A stretch of 64,000 nucleotides of DNA from positions 186,001-250,000 of the forward strand of contig NZ_CP081001.1 in assembly GCF_029590555.1 (NCBI RefSeq), read 5' to 3'. How positions within the stretch are numbered: position 1 is the first letter of the stretch; every line of letters starts with the position of its first letter. Source of the DNA: Sphingobium sp. V4 (lineage in GTDB: Bacteria; Pseudomonadota; Alphaproteobacteria; Sphingomonadales; Sphingomonadaceae). Positions 1 through 11,021 of this stretch are shown in pieces. The position numbers and the translations under genes are program-made. The notes beneath the pieces are model-generated. The model was not told the origin of the DNA, ran no database searches, and saw only the letters and a list, made by a program, of their open reading frames with translations.

Positions 1-1443
1 CGATGCGATGGTGGTGGGGGATGGGGCGGCGGTTGGGTCGGCGCGACGGCTCGACGCCTCGATCTTCTGCGCGAGCAGCCTGTCCCAGCCATAGGGATCG
101 GCGCGGAAGCTGACCGTGCCGTTGGGGCTGGCGAAGGCGGTCCAGTAGAGCAGGTAGACCGCCACCTCCTGCGGTAGCGACACGCGCTGGGTCTTGCCCT
201 CGTCGATCAGCGCCTGGATCTGGCCGTTGAGGTTGGGGTCGGCCGCGACCATCTGCTCGGCGAGCGCGACCGGCTTTTCCAGCCGGATGCAGCCATGGCT
301 GGCGAGCCGGTCATAGCTGGAGAATTTCCCGCGCGACGGGGTGTCGTGCAGATAGACGGCAAAGCTGTTGTTGAAGTCGAACTTCAGCCGCCCCAGCGCG
401 CTGTTCGGCCCGGCGGGCTGGACGATGCGCTCGCCGCCCTCGGGCGTCTTGACGATCTTGTAGCCCTGGCGGATCAGCGTCGCGCGGCCCTTGGGGAACA
501 GTTCCCGCTTGGCGATCGACATCGGGACGTTCCAGGGCGGGTTGACCACGATGGAATGGATGCTGGAAGACAGCATCGGCGTCGCATTGTCGGGGCTGCC
601 GGTCACGGCGCGCATCGAACTGACCGGCTGGTCGCCCTCGAACACGGTCAGCACGGCGGCGGCGATGTTCACCTGCACCCGGTTGACCGGCAGGCTGCGC
701 GGCATCCAGCGCCACCGCTCCATGTTCGCCATGATCGCGGCGATGCGCTCGTCCACGCCGACATTGAGCGCGGCCAGCGTGCGCGCGCCCAGCTGGCCCG
801 TCGGTTCCAGACCGTAGCGGCGCTGGGCGCGCTGGATCACGTCGACCAGCGGCTCGTCGCGCGTGACGGCGGGGTCTTCCAGCGCGATCCGCGCCCGCAC
901 CACATCGGGGGCGGATGTGGCGGTCAGCGTCGGCCAGCCGCCCTTGTCGCGGATCGCCTCATATCGGGTCAGGCCCTTGCGCAGCGTTTCATAGCCGGCC
1001 CAGGGCGGGGTCAGGCCTGCGGCCCATTGTTGCAGCCGATCTTCCGCCACCGCCTTGGCCAGCGCAGGGCGCGGGTCGAAGGCGGCCGGGCGCAGCGCCC
1101 AGATATTCAGGAAATCGGCGGTATCGACCCGGCCGGTCGACAGCGCCTTGGCCCGGTCGAGCAGCGCGCCGACCAGCGCATCGCCCTTCAATGGCCCGCT
1201 CGCCTTCTGCCGCGCCATCAGACCCTGCGCCGCGCCATTCTTCAGCCAGTCGTTCGCCCAGACCTCCTGCGCCGGGGAGAGCGCCGGGATCGGCACCGGC
1301 GGCGGCGGGGCGGGCAGCGGCTGGACGGTGGCAGGAGGCAATGTGGGCGCGACCGCCGGGGGTGGCGTCTGTGCGAAGGCGGCGACATGGCTCAGCCCGG
1401 CAAGGGCCAGCAGCGGGAAACGGATCATCTTGGGACGGTTCAT
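1..1443 (-). CDS. L,D-transpeptidase, YcbB-like, C-terminus cut by window edge
   Basis: Murein L,D-transpeptidase that would form 3-3 crosslinks (or attach proteins) in periplasmic peptidoglycan. The frame runs 481 codons leftward into the window edge without a stop. It starts with a signal peptide (MNRPKMIRFPLLALAGLSHV, probable cleavage after AFAQ) and a proline-rich linker. A peptidoglycan-binding-like segment (QRRYGLEPTGQLGARTLAAL) leads into NMERWRWMP, typical of the YcbB branch. The catalytic signature SHGCIR places the nucleophile at Cys385, preceded by YLHDTPSRGKFS. YcbB proteins are roughly 550-600 residues, so only the tail is missing. It is divergent from the deacetylase gene, 57 bases away. 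A second ATG five codons downstream is a possible start. Confidence 0.9.
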   Translation of the reverse strand, partial: MNRPKMIRFPLLALAGLSHVAAFAQTPPPAVAPTLPPATVQPLPAPPPPVPIPALSPAQEVWANDWLKNGAAQGLMARQKASGPLKGDALVGALLDRAKALSTGRVDTADFLNIWALRPAAFDPRPALAKAVAEDRLQQWAAGLTPPWAGYETLRKGLTRYEAIRDKGGWPTLTATSAPDVVRARIALEDPAVTRDEPLVDVIQRAQRRYGLEPTGQLGARTLAALNVGVDERIAAIMANMERWRWMPRSLPVNRVQVNIAAAVLTVFEGDQPVSSMRAVTGSPDNATPMLSSSIHSIVVNPPWNVPMSIAKRELFPKGRATLIRQGYKIVKTPEGGERIVQPAGPNSALGRLKFDFNNSFAVYLHDTPSRGKFSSYDRLASHGCIRLEKPVALAEQMVAADPNLNGQIQALIDEGKTQRVSLPQEVAVYLLYWTAFASPNGTVSFRADPYGWDRLLAQKIEASSRRADPTAAPSPTTIAS

Positions 1444-1500
1444 GCTGGACCAGATAGCGCAAAGCCGCCATCGTTCAAATCGCGATAGCGGGAAAAGATC

Positions 1501-2418
1501 ATGCTGCACGTTGTTCACCATCCCGCCTATGTCTCGCCTGCAACACCCGGCAGCCGCTTTCGTTTCGACAAATATGGGCTGGTGATGGAAGCGCTGCGGG
1601 AAAGCGGCGCCTCCTGCCATGTCCATGAACCGCAACCGATGCCGCGCGACTGGATCGAAGCGGTGCATGATCCGGCCTATGTCAATGAAGTGCTGACCCT
1701 GTCGGTCCCGCCGGAAAAAACGCGGCGGATCGGCTTTCCGGTGACGGAGCGGGTGATGCGCCGGTCGATCCTGTCGCCGGGCGGCACCTGGGCGGCGGCC
1801 AAGCTGGCGATCCGCCATGGCTATGCCGCCAATGCGGCGGGCGGCAGCCATCATGCGCTGGCCGATACCGGCGCGGGCTATTGCGTGTTCAACGATCTCG
1901 CTATCGCCGCCAACCGGCTGGTGGCGGAAGGGGATGCCGCCCGCATCCTCATCCTCGACCTCGACGTGCATCAGGGCGACGGCACGGCGTCGCTGCTGGC
2001 GGGACGCAGCGACATCTTCACCCTGTCGGTCCACGCCGAAAAGAATTTCCCGGTGCGAAAGGCCCGTTCGACGCTCGACATCGGGCTGGAGGACGGGACC
2101 GGGGATTCCGCCTATCTGGCGCTGCTCGCCGACATCGTGCCGCGCGTGCTGGATGATTTCGCGCCGGACCTCATCCTCTACCAGGCGGGGGTCGACCCGC
2201 ATGAGGAGGATCGGCTGGGCCGGCTGGCGCTGACCGATGCCGGGCTGGACGCCCGCGACCGCTATGTGGTGCGGCAGGCGCGGGAACGGGACGTGCCGCT
2301 CGCCAGCACGCTGGGCGGCGGCTATGGCGAGGACCGGATGCGGGTCGCCCGCCGCCATGCCGACAGCATGATCCGAATGGCCGAGGAAGCGGTCAGCGCG
2401 GCGTATCGCCAGGCCTGA
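1501..2418 (+). CDS. histone deacetylase-family (HDAC superfamily) hydrolase
   Basis: A 305-residue zinc-dependent deacetylase fold protein of the bacterial HDAC/AcuC/acetylpolyamine amidohydrolase superfamily; the substrate cannot be told from sequence. Visible signatures are [19 protein letters not shown] (the tandem catalytic His), [12 protein letters not shown] (zinc-binding Asp and His) and [14 protein letters not shown] (second zinc Asp), ending with LGGGYGED. No signal peptide, so cytoplasmic. Length is normal for the short single-domain bacterial members. Its last 26 bases overlap the convergent membrane-protein gene. It could act on a small acetylated amine or on protein lysine; the neighbours give no hint. 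Confidence 0.88.
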   Translation: MLHVVHHPAYVSPATPGSRFRFDKYGLVMEALRESGASCHVHEPQPMPRDWIEAVHDPAYVNEVLTLSVPPEKTRRIGFPVTERVMRRSILSPGGTWAAAKLAIRHGYAANAAGGSHHALADTGAGYCVFNDLAIAANRLVAEGDAARILILDLDVHQGDGTASLLAGRSDIFTLSVHAEKNFPVRKARSTLDIGLEDGTGDSAYLALLADIVPRVLDDFAPDLILYQAGVDPHEEDRLGRLALTDAGLDARDRYVVRQARERDVPLASTLGGGYGEDRMRVARRHADSMIRMAEEAVSAAYRQA

Positions 2419-2962
2419 CCACAATCTTCGTCTCCATCAGCTTCGCGGCGATCAGCCCGGCCGCCGCCAGGGCCACGAAATCGCTGAAGGCGAGGTAGAG
2501 GATATAGCCCCAGGGCGCATGGTTGAACACTGCCTGCCCGATATGGAGCCACAGCACCGCCGCCAGCGCGAACAGGATCGTCACCCGCGCGCGGCTGGCG
2601 AAGTCCGCGAGGGCGAAGCGCAGCGCCAGCGCGATCACTACGCCCACCGCCAGCGCCAGCACCAGCCCGCCGATCAGCGCGCCGCCGTCCATGACGGGAA
2701 AGCCGCTGCTATTGTAGAAGATCTGCGCCACCGGGCCACGGCCGTAGAGGATCGTGCCCTGCGCCGTCGAAGGATCGGGTATGACGTATACGCCGGTGCC
2801 CGTGGCGTTCAGCGCCTGCGCCATTGCCGCCTGGAGGTTGGCGCTCGCCTGGTCCCCGACCCGGCTCAGCGCCAGCGCGGACAGCGGCGTGCCCCAGAAG
2901 AGAAATCCTGTAACGAAGATGGCCAGCCCGCCCAGCAGGCCGCCGATCACTGTCCGAACCAT
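2393..2962 (-). CDS. hypothetical membrane protein, about four transmembrane helices
   Basis: A 189-residue protein I do not recognise. It has an N-terminal hydrophobic helix ([20 protein letters not shown]), then a probably periplasmic stretch of about 70 residues, then three further helices ([54 protein letters not shown]). No catalytic motif stands out. It lies 62 bases downstream of hisE in the same direction but has no evident histidine role. Its 3' end overlaps the end of the opposite-strand deacetylase gene by 26 bases. The coherent hydrophobic pattern supports a real gene. Confidence 0.7.
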   Translation of the reverse strand: MVRTVIGGLLGGLAIFVTGFLFWGTPLSALALSRVGDQASANLQAAMAQALNATGTGVYVIPDPSTAQGTILYGRGPVAQIFYNSSGFPVMDGGALIGGLVLALAVGVVIALALRFALADFASRARVTILFALAAVLWLHIGQAVFNHAPWGYILYLAFSDFVALAAAGLIAAKLMETKIVVRPGDTPR

Positions 2963-3024
2963 ATTCCCTCCCCATGTGGACGCGAAGCTGACGCCTCAAC
3001 GCGGGAAGGGCGGTTTCTTTCCGG

Positions 3025-3351
3025 TCAGTCCGTCGGGCGCGCCGCCTTTTCGGCGATGCCCGACACGCCTTCGCGCCGGTCCAGTTCGTCCAGCACCGCG
3101 TCGAACGGCACGTCGAGGTCGGCCAGCAGCAGCATCAGGTGAAAGATCAGGTCGGCGCTTTCGCCGATCGCGCCCTCCCGGTCGTCGGCCATGGCGGCGA
3201 TCACCGTCTCGACCGCTTCCTCGCCGACCTTCTGCGCGATCTTGGCGCGGCCCCGGGCGGTCAGCTTGGCGACATAGGAGGCCGACGGGTCTGCGCTCCG
3301 CCGCTGGCGGATGGTCTGCTCCAGATTGTGCAGCGTGTCGCGCATCGTCAT
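3025..3351 (-). CDS. hisE: phosphoribosyl-ATP pyrophosphatase
   Basis: Second step of histidine synthesis: hydrolyses phosphoribosyl-ATP to phosphoribosyl-AMP and pyrophosphate in the cytoplasm. The 108-residue protein is a stand-alone all-alpha MazG-like enzyme; [13 protein letters not shown] and [15 protein letters not shown] carry the acidic residues that bind magnesium. Its start overlaps the end of hisF by 4 bases (ATGA), indicating translational coupling. It is the last recognisable his gene in this leftward operon. hisI, hisG and hisD are not in the window. Confidence 0.95.
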   Translation of the reverse strand: MTMRDTLHNLEQTIRQRRSADPSASYVAKLTARGRAKIAQKVGEEAVETVIAAMADDREGAIGESADLIFHLMLLLADLDVPFDAVLDELDRREGVSGIAEKAARPTD

Positions 3352-4139
3352 TCTCCCGTCACCGGCACGCGCACCGGCACGCCCGCCGCCGCCAGCGCCC
3401 GATGCGCCTCCGCGATCGTGTGCTGGCCGAAATGGAAGATGGAGGCGGCCAGCACGGCGCTGGCATGGCCCTCGACCACGCCCTCGACGAGATGGTCCAG
3501 CGTGCCGACGCCGCCGCTGGCGATCACCGGGATCGCCACCGCATCGGCGATCGCGCGGGTCAGCGCCAGGTCATAGCCCTGCTTCGTGCCGTCCCCGTCC
3601 ATGGACGTGACCAGCAATTCCCCCGCGCCCAGCTCGGCCAGGCGCAGCGCATGGTCCAGCGCGTCGATGCCGGTCGGCTTCCGCCCGCCATGGGTGAAGA
3701 TTTCCCAGCGCGGCGTGCCGTCGGCATTTGATCCGGCGCGCCGGGCGTCGACCGATCCGACGATGCACTGGCTGCCGAATCGGTCGGCAATGTCGGCGAC
3801 CAGTTCGGGCCGGGCGACCGCCGCGCTGTTGACGGCGACCTTGTCCGCTCCGGCAAGCAGCAGCGCGCGCGCATCGTCCGCGCTGCGCACGCCGCCGCCC
3901 ACGGTGACGGGCATGAAGCAGACCTCGGCGGTGCGGCGCACCACGTCCAGGATGGTGCCGCGCGCCTCATGGGTCGCGGTGATGTCGAGGAAGCACAGCT
4001 CGTCCGCCCCGGCCGCGTCATAGAGTTTCGCCTGCTCGACCGGATCGCCGGCATCCTTCAGGTCGACGAAATTGACACCCTTCACCACGCGTCCATTGGC
4101 GACGTCGAGGCAGGGAATGACACGGGTGCGGACGGTCAT
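3348..4139 (-). CDS. hisF: imidazole glycerol phosphate synthase, cyclase subunit
   Basis: TIM-barrel cyclase (263 residues) that takes ammonia from HisH and converts PRFAR to imidazole glycerol phosphate and AICAR. The start [20 protein letters not shown] contains the first catalytic Asp, and the second half repeats the phosphate-binding pattern ([16 protein letters not shown]). It forms the heterodimer with HisH encoded two genes upstream. hisA lies 53 bases upstream, and that spacer carries a small palindromic repeat. Confidence 0.97.
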   Translation of the reverse strand: MTVRTRVIPCLDVANGRVVKGVNFVDLKDAGDPVEQAKLYDAAGADELCFLDITATHEARGTILDVVRRTAEVCFMPVTVGGGVRSADDARALLLAGADKVAVNSAAVARPELVADIADRFGSQCIVGSVDARRAGSNADGTPRWEIFTHGGRKPTGIDALDHALRLAELGAGELLVTSMDGDGTKQGYDLALTRAIADAVAIPVIASGGVGTLDHLVEGVVEGHASAVLAASIFHFGQHTIAEAHRALAAAGVPVRVPVTGE

Positions 4140-4158
4140 GGGGCTGGTTTCCAGGTGT

Positions 4159-4175
4159 CCGTTCGAAACGAACGG
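4159..4175. repeat. 17-base palindrome (CCGTTCG family), hisA-hisF spacer
   Basis: Perfect inverted repeat CCGTTCG-AAA-CGAACGG in the short spacer between hisA and hisF. An almost identical element sits in the next spacer (4949-4965), and longer relatives occur at 14013-14042 and 30554-30622. This distribution fits a dispersed REP-like family. As RNA it would form a 7-bp hairpin but has no T-tract, so it is not a classical terminator. Confidence 0.75.
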
Positions 4176-4192
4176 CGGTTGTACGATATGGT

Positions 4193-4930
4193 TTATGCCG
4201 CCGCCTGCGCTACCGCCAGAGCGGTCTTGAGATCGAGGCGGCCATCATAGAGCGCGCGGCCGGTGATGACGCCCTCTATCCCGTCATCGGCATGGAGGCT
4301 GAGGATGCGGATGTCCGCGATCCCCGCCACGCCGCCGCTGGCGATCACCGGAATGTCGGTGGCGCGGGCGAGATCCACGGTCGCGTCGACATTGCAGCCC
4401 TTGAGCATCCCGTCGCGGCCGACATCGGTGAACAGCAGGCTGGCCACGCCCGCATCCTCGAACCGGCGGGCGAGGTCGATGACGGCCATGTCGCTCTTTT
4501 CCGCCCAGCCGTCGGTCGCGACGAAGCCGTCGCGCGCATCGACCGCGACGACGATGCCACCGGGAAAGTCGCGCGCCGCCGCCTTGACGAAGGCGGGGTC
4601 TTTCAGCGCCGCCGTGCCGATCACGATGCGCGATACGCCCAGGTCGAACCAGCGCTCGACCGATTCCCGGTTGCGGATGCCGCCGCCCAGCTGGACATGG
4701 CCGGGAAAGGCTTCCACGATCTTCTCGACGGCTTCGGCATTGACCGCGTGGCCGGCAAAGCTGCCGTCGAGATCGACTACGTGGAGATGCTGGGCGCCCG
4801 CTTCAGCGAAGAGCAGGGCCTGCGCGGCTGGATTGTCGCCATAGACGGTGGCGCGGTCCATGTCGCCCTCGGCGAGGCGGACGACCTGCCCCCCTTTGAG
4901 GTCGATGGCGGGAAAGACGATCAGCGACAT
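4193..4930 (-). CDS. hisA: ProFAR isomerase (HisA)
   Basis: Cytoplasmic TIM-barrel isomerase (245 residues) that opens the aminoaldose of ProFAR to give PRFAR, the substrate of HisFH. The start [17 protein letters not shown] contains the catalytic Asp of the HisA/HisF family, and the C-terminal half has [14 protein letters not shown] and [13 protein letters not shown] for the second Asp and phosphate binding. Length and order (between hisH and hisF) are standard. Confidence 0.97.
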   Translation of the reverse strand: MSLIVFPAIDLKGGQVVRLAEGDMDRATVYGDNPAAQALLFAEAGAQHLHVVDLDGSFAGHAVNAEAVEKIVEAFPGHVQLGGGIRNRESVERWFDLGVSRIVIGTAALKDPAFVKAAARDFPGGIVVAVDARDGFVATDGWAEKSDMAVIDLARRFEDAGVASLLFTDVGRDGMLKGCNVDATVDLARATDIPVIASGGVAGIADIRILSLHADDGIEGVITGRALYDGRLDLKTALAVAQAAA

Positions 4931-4948
4931 TATCCGATTTCCAAAATG

Positions 4949-4965
4949 CCGTTCGAACCGAACGG
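4949..4965. repeat. 17-base palindrome (CCGTTCG family), hisH-hisA spacer
   Basis: Perfect inverted repeat CCGTTCG-AAC-CGAACGG in the 48-base gap between hisH and hisA. It differs from the copy at 4159-4175 only in the loop, and the following bases are also loosely alike. Two copies in consecutive spacers of one operon are unlikely by chance. Confidence 0.75.
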
Positions 4966-4978
4966 ACGTTGCATTATC

Positions 4979-5602
4979 TCACGGCCGCCAGTTCAGGAAG
5001 CGCGCGAGGAACGACAGCCCGTAGCGCTGGCTCTTTTCCGGGTGGAACTGGCAACCGATGATGGTGTCGCGCGCGACCGCGGCGACCAGCGGCCCGCCAT
5101 GGTCGGTCGTCGCTGCGACATGGGCGGGGTCGGCCGCCTCGAAATGATAGCTGTGCAGGAAATAGGCCTCGCCCGCCTCCAGCAGGGTCGAAATCCCCTG
5201 GTCCGCTCTATTCAGGACCACATCGTTCCAGCCCATGTGCGGCACCTTGATCGCGGCGTCGCCCGGTTCGATCCGCCGCACCGTGCCGGGAATCCAGCCC
5301 AGCCCCTCATGCCGGCCGAACTCCTCGCCCGCGTCGGCGAGCAGCTGCATCCCAACGCACACGCCCAGAAAGGGCGTGCCGCGCTGGCCCACCGCCTCGC
5401 CCATCGCCTCGACCATGCCGGGGATCGCCACCAGAGCGTCGCGGCACGCGCGGAAGGCGCCCACGCCCGGCAGGACGATCCGGTCGGCCCGGCGCACCAG
5501 ATCGGCGTCGGCGGTGATGACGACATCGTCCGCCCCGGCCTTGCGCAGGGCATTATGGACCGAATGGAGATTGCCCGCGCCATAGTCGATCAGGGCGATC
5601 AT
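4979..5602 (-). CDS. hisH: imidazole glycerol phosphate synthase, glutaminase subunit
   Basis: Class I glutamine amidotransferase (207 residues) that supplies ammonia to HisF. The opening IALIDYGAGNLHSV, the nucleophile elbow PFLGVCVGMQLL with catalytic Cys, and GCQFHPEKSQ with catalytic His and Glu are all intact. It overlaps the upstream yciI-like gene by 4 bases, so the two are probably translated together. Its partner hisF follows after hisA. Confidence 0.97.
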   Translation of the reverse strand: MIALIDYGAGNLHSVHNALRKAGADDVVITADADLVRRADRIVLPGVGAFRACRDALVAIPGMVEAMGEAVGQRGTPFLGVCVGMQLLADAGEEFGRHEGLGWIPGTVRRIEPGDAAIKVPHMGWNDVVLNRADQGISTLLEAGEAYFLHSYHFEAADPAHVAATTDHGGPLVAAVARDTIIGCQFHPEKSQRYGLSFLARFLNWRP

Positions 5603-5886
5603 GGCAGCAATGTCTCCAGATTGACGCTGGCGGCCCGTGCCGGATGGAACTCGATGAGCTCGAAGGATGCAGCGCCATTGGCGACGAAAGGATCGGTCGC
5701 CGCCTTGGCCGCGATCTCCGCCCGCTCGCCCCGCGCCATCAATATACCCCCGGTGCGCGGCTCGCGCCGTCCGGCCAGCAGCAGCCAGCCATCGGCGATC
5801 CCCTGGTCCAGCCAGGCGCGATGATCCGCCAGATGGCCGTCCAGCACATCGATCGGCGCCGTATAGGTCAGCGAAATGATGAACAT
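5599..5886 (-). CDS. YciI family protein
   Basis: A 95-residue ferredoxin-like-fold protein of the YciI/YCII family (start FIISLTYTAPIDVLDGHLADHRAWL, with the conserved His-x3-His-like pattern; later GGILMARGERAEI and DPFVANGAA). Family members are thought to be small dehydrochlorinase-like or binding proteins; the actual role is unknown. It lies inside the histidine operon between hisB and hisH, overlapping hisH by 4 bases, so it is co-expressed with histidine enzymes. A direct biosynthetic role is unproven. Confidence 0.85.
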   Translation of the reverse strand: MFIISLTYTAPIDVLDGHLADHRAWLDQGIADGWLLLAGRREPRTGGILMARGERAEIAAKAATDPFVANGAASFELIEFHPARAASVNLETLLP

Positions 5887-5913
5887 GGAAACGGCCCTTC
5901 TATGCGTGTCTGC

Positions 5914-6501
5914 TTACAAAATGCCCTTGGTCGAGGGTATCGCATCCGCCTTGCGCGGGTCGATCTCCACCGCTTGCCGCAGCGCGCGGGCCAGCCCCTT
6001 GAACGCGCTTTCGACGATATGGTGGTTGTTGCTGCCATAGAGAAATTCGATGTGCAGCGTGATGCCGGCGGCCTGGGCGAAGCTGTGGAAGAAATGTTCC
6101 ACCATCTCGGTGTCCCACTCGCCGATCTTCTGCACGGTGAAGGGCAGCTTGCACACCAGCCAGGGACGCCCCGAAATGTCGAGCGACACGCGGGTCAGCG
6201 TCTCGTCCATCGGCGAATAGACATTGCCGTACCGGCTGATGCCGCGCTTGTCGCCCAGCGCCTTCGCCACCGCCTCGCCGATCGCGATCGCCGTGTCCTC
6301 GGTGGTGTGATGCTGGTCGACATGCAGGTCGCCGACAGTCTTCACATCCATGTCGATCAGCGAATGGCGCGACAGTTGCTCGATCATATGATCGAAAAAG
6401 CCGATGCCCGTCGACACCGTATAAAGGCCCGTCCCGTCGAGGTTGACGGTGACGTCGATCTGGGTTTCCGCCGTGTTGCGGTGAATCTCGGCCTTGCGCA
6501 T
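5914..6501 (-). CDS. hisB: imidazoleglycerol-phosphate dehydratase
   Basis: Manganese-dependent dehydratase (195 residues) converting imidazole glycerol phosphate to imidazole acetol phosphate. The duplicated metal-binding motifs are present: [16 protein letters not shown] and [20 protein letters not shown] in the first half, [15 protein letters not shown] and [19 protein letters not shown] in the second. It is the monofunctional form without the N-terminal phosphatase of enterobacteria. It is the first gene of the leftward his operon here, so a promoter should lie in the 86 bases between it and sspB. Confidence 0.97.
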   Translation of the reverse strand: MRKAEIHRNTAETQIDVTVNLDGTGLYTVSTGIGFFDHMIEQLSRHSLIDMDVKTVGDLHVDQHHTTEDTAIAIGEAVAKALGDKRGISRYGNVYSPMDETLTRVSLDISGRPWLVCKLPFTVQKIGEWDTEMVEHFFHSFAQAAGITLHIEFLYGSNNHHIVESAFKGLARALRQAVEIDPRKADAIPSTKGIL

Positions 6502-6587
6502 GGCCGCCCTATAGCGCGTGCCGCCAGTCTTGCAATCTGCTCGTGCAGGGGTTGACCGCCTGTTTCGTGCCGCTAGGACATTGGGCC

Positions 6588-7064
6588 ATGAGCGACGACC
6601 TGCCCGATAGCCTGATTCCCTATGACGAAATCGTGCAGGAGGCCCTGCGCGCGGTCGTCGGGCGGGTGCTGGGCGAAGTGCAGCAGACCGGCGGCCTGCC
6701 GGGCGCGCATCATTTCTACATCACCTTCAAGACGCAGGCGCCGGGCGTCGAGATTCCGAAGCAGCTGGTGGAACGCTTCCCGGACGAAATGACCATCGTC
6801 CTCCAGAACAAGTTCTGGGATCTCAAGGTCAGCGGCACCCATTTCGAGGTCAGCCTGACCTTCAACCAGGTCGCGGCCCATCTCTTCATTCCCTTCAGCG
6901 CGATCACCGCCTTCGTCGATCCGGCCGTCAATTTCGCGCTCCAGTTCCAGGTGGCGGCCGACGAGGAGCCGGAACCCCATGACGCCGCCGAAAATGACGG
7001 CCCGCAGGTGACGAGCGAGGACGGCTCCAACGTCGTCACCGTGGATTTCGGCAAGAAGAAATAA
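6588..7064 (+). CDS. sspB: SspB-like ClpXP adaptor protein
   Basis: A 158-residue protein resembling alphaproteobacterial SspB, which tethers ssrA-tagged or other substrates to the ClpXP protease in the cytoplasm. The core contains [27 protein letters not shown] and the peptide-groove strands [27 protein letters not shown]. An acidic, probably disordered tail ends in [10 protein letters not shown], the expected ClpX-binding end. The ATG at 6588 ([20 protein letters not shown]) was preferred over an upstream in-frame GTG because it matches the family N-terminus. Confidence 0.85.
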   Translation: MSDDLPDSLIPYDEIVQEALRAVVGRVLGEVQQTGGLPGAHHFYITFKTQAPGVEIPKQLVERFPDEMTIVLQNKFWDLKVSGTHFEVSLTFNQVAAHLFIPFSAITAFVDPAVNFALQFQVAADEEPEPHDAAENDGPQVTSEDGSNVVTVDFGKKK

Positions 7065-7243
7065 GCCGCCGGCGCGCCAGCCGTCCCTGCGCGCGTAGCA
7101 TCCTTTTCGCTTGGGCACGATTTTCTCTCATGGGGAATGTCGATCACTCTGACCCAATCGATTCGTTTCAGCAATGAAGCGCCCCCCTCTATCGCTTCCC
7201 CGGCTCCCAGGAGCAGGATCGCAACGGATACAGGGGAAAAACC

Positions 7244-9460
<2,217 letters not shown>

Positions 9461-9478
9461 CCATCAGGCATGACGACA

Positions 9479-9516
9479 GGGCCGGCGGCGATTCGTTCGC
9501 CTCCGGCCCATTTTTT
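9479..9516 (+). terminator. Rho-independent terminator after katG
   Basis: GGGCCGG (9479-9485) pairs with CCGGCCC (9503-9509); an inner GGCGA/TCGCC stem closes on a short loop, and a run of six T follows at 9511-9516. It lies 18 bases after the katG stop and 14 bases before the cytochrome start, so the cytochrome depends on read-through or its own signal. Confidence 0.85.
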
Positions 9517-9530
9517 CGGGAAAGCCGCCC

Positions 9531-9902
9531 ATGAAGACCATTCCTTTCCCCACGTTCCGCGCCGCCGCTTTGCTGCTGCCCGCGGCCGCGGGAACGGCCG
9601 CCCACGCCCAGGCGCCTACGCCTGGCTTCACGCCCTGCGCCGCCTGCCATGCGACTGCGCCGGGCAAGACCAGCTTTGGCCCCAATCTGCGCGGCGTCGC
9701 CGGCCGCAAGGCGGCCAGCCTGCCCGGCTACAGCTACAGCCCGGCGCTCAAGGCATCAGGCCTCACCTGGGACGCCGCCACTCTCGACCGCTGGCTCACC
9801 GCCCCGCAAAAGCTGGTGCCCGGCACGAAAATGCCTTTCCCTGGCATCCCGGACGCCACGCGACGGCGGCAGGTGGTGGACTATCTGCTGAGCCTGCGGT
9901 GA
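9531..9902 (+). CDS. class I c-type cytochrome, exported
   Basis: Small periplasmic monoheme cytochrome c (123 residues including signal peptide). The signal (FRAAALLLPAAAGTAAHAQA) is followed by the heme attachment site CAACH, GPNLRGVAGRKA, and the distal ligand region GTKMPFPGI with Met. The C-terminal helix (RRQVVDYLLSLR) is typical. Being adjacent to an exported catalase-peroxidase it could supply electrons for peroxide reduction, but that is inference; a general redox carrier is equally possible. Confidence 0.88.
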   Translation: MKTIPFPTFRAAALLLPAAAGTAAHAQAPTPGFTPCAACHATAPGKTSFGPNLRGVAGRKAASLPGYSYSPALKASGLTWDAATLDRWLTAPQKLVPGTKMPFPGIPDATRRRQVVDYLLSLR

Positions 9903-9910
9903 GGGGCTGA

Positions 9911-9932
9911 GCGACATGGTCGGCCATGTCGC
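9911..9932. terminator. 9-bp perfect hairpin after the cytochrome gene
   Basis: GCGACATGG (9911-9919) and CCATGTCGC (9924-9932) form a perfect stem with a TCGG loop, directly between two convergent genes. There is no T-tract, so intrinsic termination is uncertain; it may instead slow 3'-5' decay of the cytochrome message. Confidence 0.35.
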
Positions 9933-9984
9933 GCGCGCCCGTCATCGGACGGATGCGGCCTTGACCGGGCGCTGTGCCCCGACG

Positions 9985-10833
9985 TCAGAAGCGGCGATGA
10001 TCTTTCCCGTCGATCAGGTCGCAACTGCCCCGGAACCCATAGGAATCAAGGCCGCGGATGCTGATCTGGCCGCTCCGCCGGTTGATCGTGATTGCCGGCT
10101 TGTTGAGGCCGTTGAGGCGATATTTGGCATGGATGACGTCAGGCCCGCTCTCGACATCGTAGAGATCCCACCAGCCATCATGGCCACGCGAGTTGATCGG
10201 CGGAACCAGCTTCTTGGGCAGGCTGATCCGTCCGCCATTGTCCCATAGCTGGATCATGACGGATGCATCGAATTGCTGCGGCGCCAACTCCGTGCGGTTG
10301 CCATAGTCGTAGCGATTGCGCCGACTGTTCCACGACCACCCATAGCTGGTCGCCAGGCCGGGCCTTTCGCCATCGCCGAAGCAGACCAGGCCCAGGTCGA
10401 CGTCATAGTCGCCCACCCGCAACGGGCCTTGGTCGCCGGCATAGCTCGGCGATTCACGCCGGGGGTTCGGTCGCGCATAGCCGATGTCGGGACGGTCGGT
10501 CGCATCGCGGTCCATCGTCCGCCGCGCATCATGCCCGGCCCGCCCGCCCGCGCTCTGGTTGCAATCGGGGGCAGGGGTCGATGTGATGGAGGCATAGCGA
10601 CCGTCCATCGTCGCCACGGTGACGCATTGGCGTGTCTCGCGATTCCACCAATAGCTATATTTGCGATCGTCGCCCGTCTCGGTCTTCACGAACATATAGC
10701 CGCGCGACTGGATCGCCGTTTCCGCTCCCGCCGCGCGTGCGCCCACCAGATCGCGGACATCATCGGGCGTCTGCGCCTGGACAGCGCTCGAACCGGCTGC
10801 CGCAGCAGCCAAAGCCATGGCCCACATCTTCAT
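9985..10833 (-). CDS. hypothetical exported protein
   Basis: A 282-residue protein with a clear signal peptide (MKMWAMALAAAAAGSSAVQA). The first half contains a compact module around QSRGYMFVKTETGDDRKYSYWWN with two later cysteines (CVTVATMDGR and PAPDC) that could form a disulfide. A basic, low-complexity linker (about residues 100-135) precedes a second region beginning LRVGDYDVDLGLVCFGDGE and ending NRRSGQISIRGLDSYGFRGSCDL. I recognise the first half as a type often seen in sphingomonads but know no function. It is convergent with the cytochrome gene and has no operon partner. Confidence 0.7.
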   Translation of the reverse strand: MKMWAMALAAAAAGSSAVQAQTPDDVRDLVGARAAGAETAIQSRGYMFVKTETGDDRKYSYWWNRETRQCVTVATMDGRYASITSTPAPDCNQSAGGRAGHDARRTMDRDATDRPDIGYARPNPRRESPSYAGDQGPLRVGDYDVDLGLVCFGDGERPGLATSYGWSWNSRRNRYDYGNRTELAPQQFDASVMIQLWDNGGRISLPKKLVPPINSRGHDGWWDLYDVESGPDVIHAKYRLNGLNKPAITINRRSGQISIRGLDSYGFRGSCDLIDGKDHRRF

Positions 10834-10909
10834 GATCTGCCTCCATTATTTTCCGCTATGGTGATCGGAACGCGTTAGCTTGTCGAAACGGAGTTGCGGA
10901 ATGGTGAAG

Positions 10910-10923
10910 GGTGCACGTGCACC
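10910..10923. other. 14-base perfect palindrome, possible operator
   Basis: GGTGCACGTGCACC lies about 77 bases upstream of the hypothetical exported protein gene that starts at 10833 and reads leftward. GCAC-ATC-GTGC follows at about 10933. The symmetry suits a dimeric repressor, but no regulator gene is adjacent. Confidence 0.3.
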
Positions 10924-11021
10924 TCTTGATCCAATGTCGCACATCGTGCGGCTCACATCATCCTGTCACATGGGGCAGATCGCCTTGCCCGTGCGACCCG
11001 ATCGCAGGCTCTTGACCCATG

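Noticed and set aside
295..1488. A 397-codon plus-strand frame over the L,D-transpeptidase
   Set aside because: Antisense shadow; the minus strand has a signal peptide and SHGCIR active site.
1501..2418. Naming the HDAC-like gene acuC or aphA
   Set aside because: Motifs only establish the superfamily; no acetoin or polyamine genes are nearby.
7140..7161. OxyR-type site upstream of katG
   Set aside because: There is a TCGAT-N12-ATCGA dyad, but it does not match the ATAG-N7-CTAT repeats expected for OxyR.
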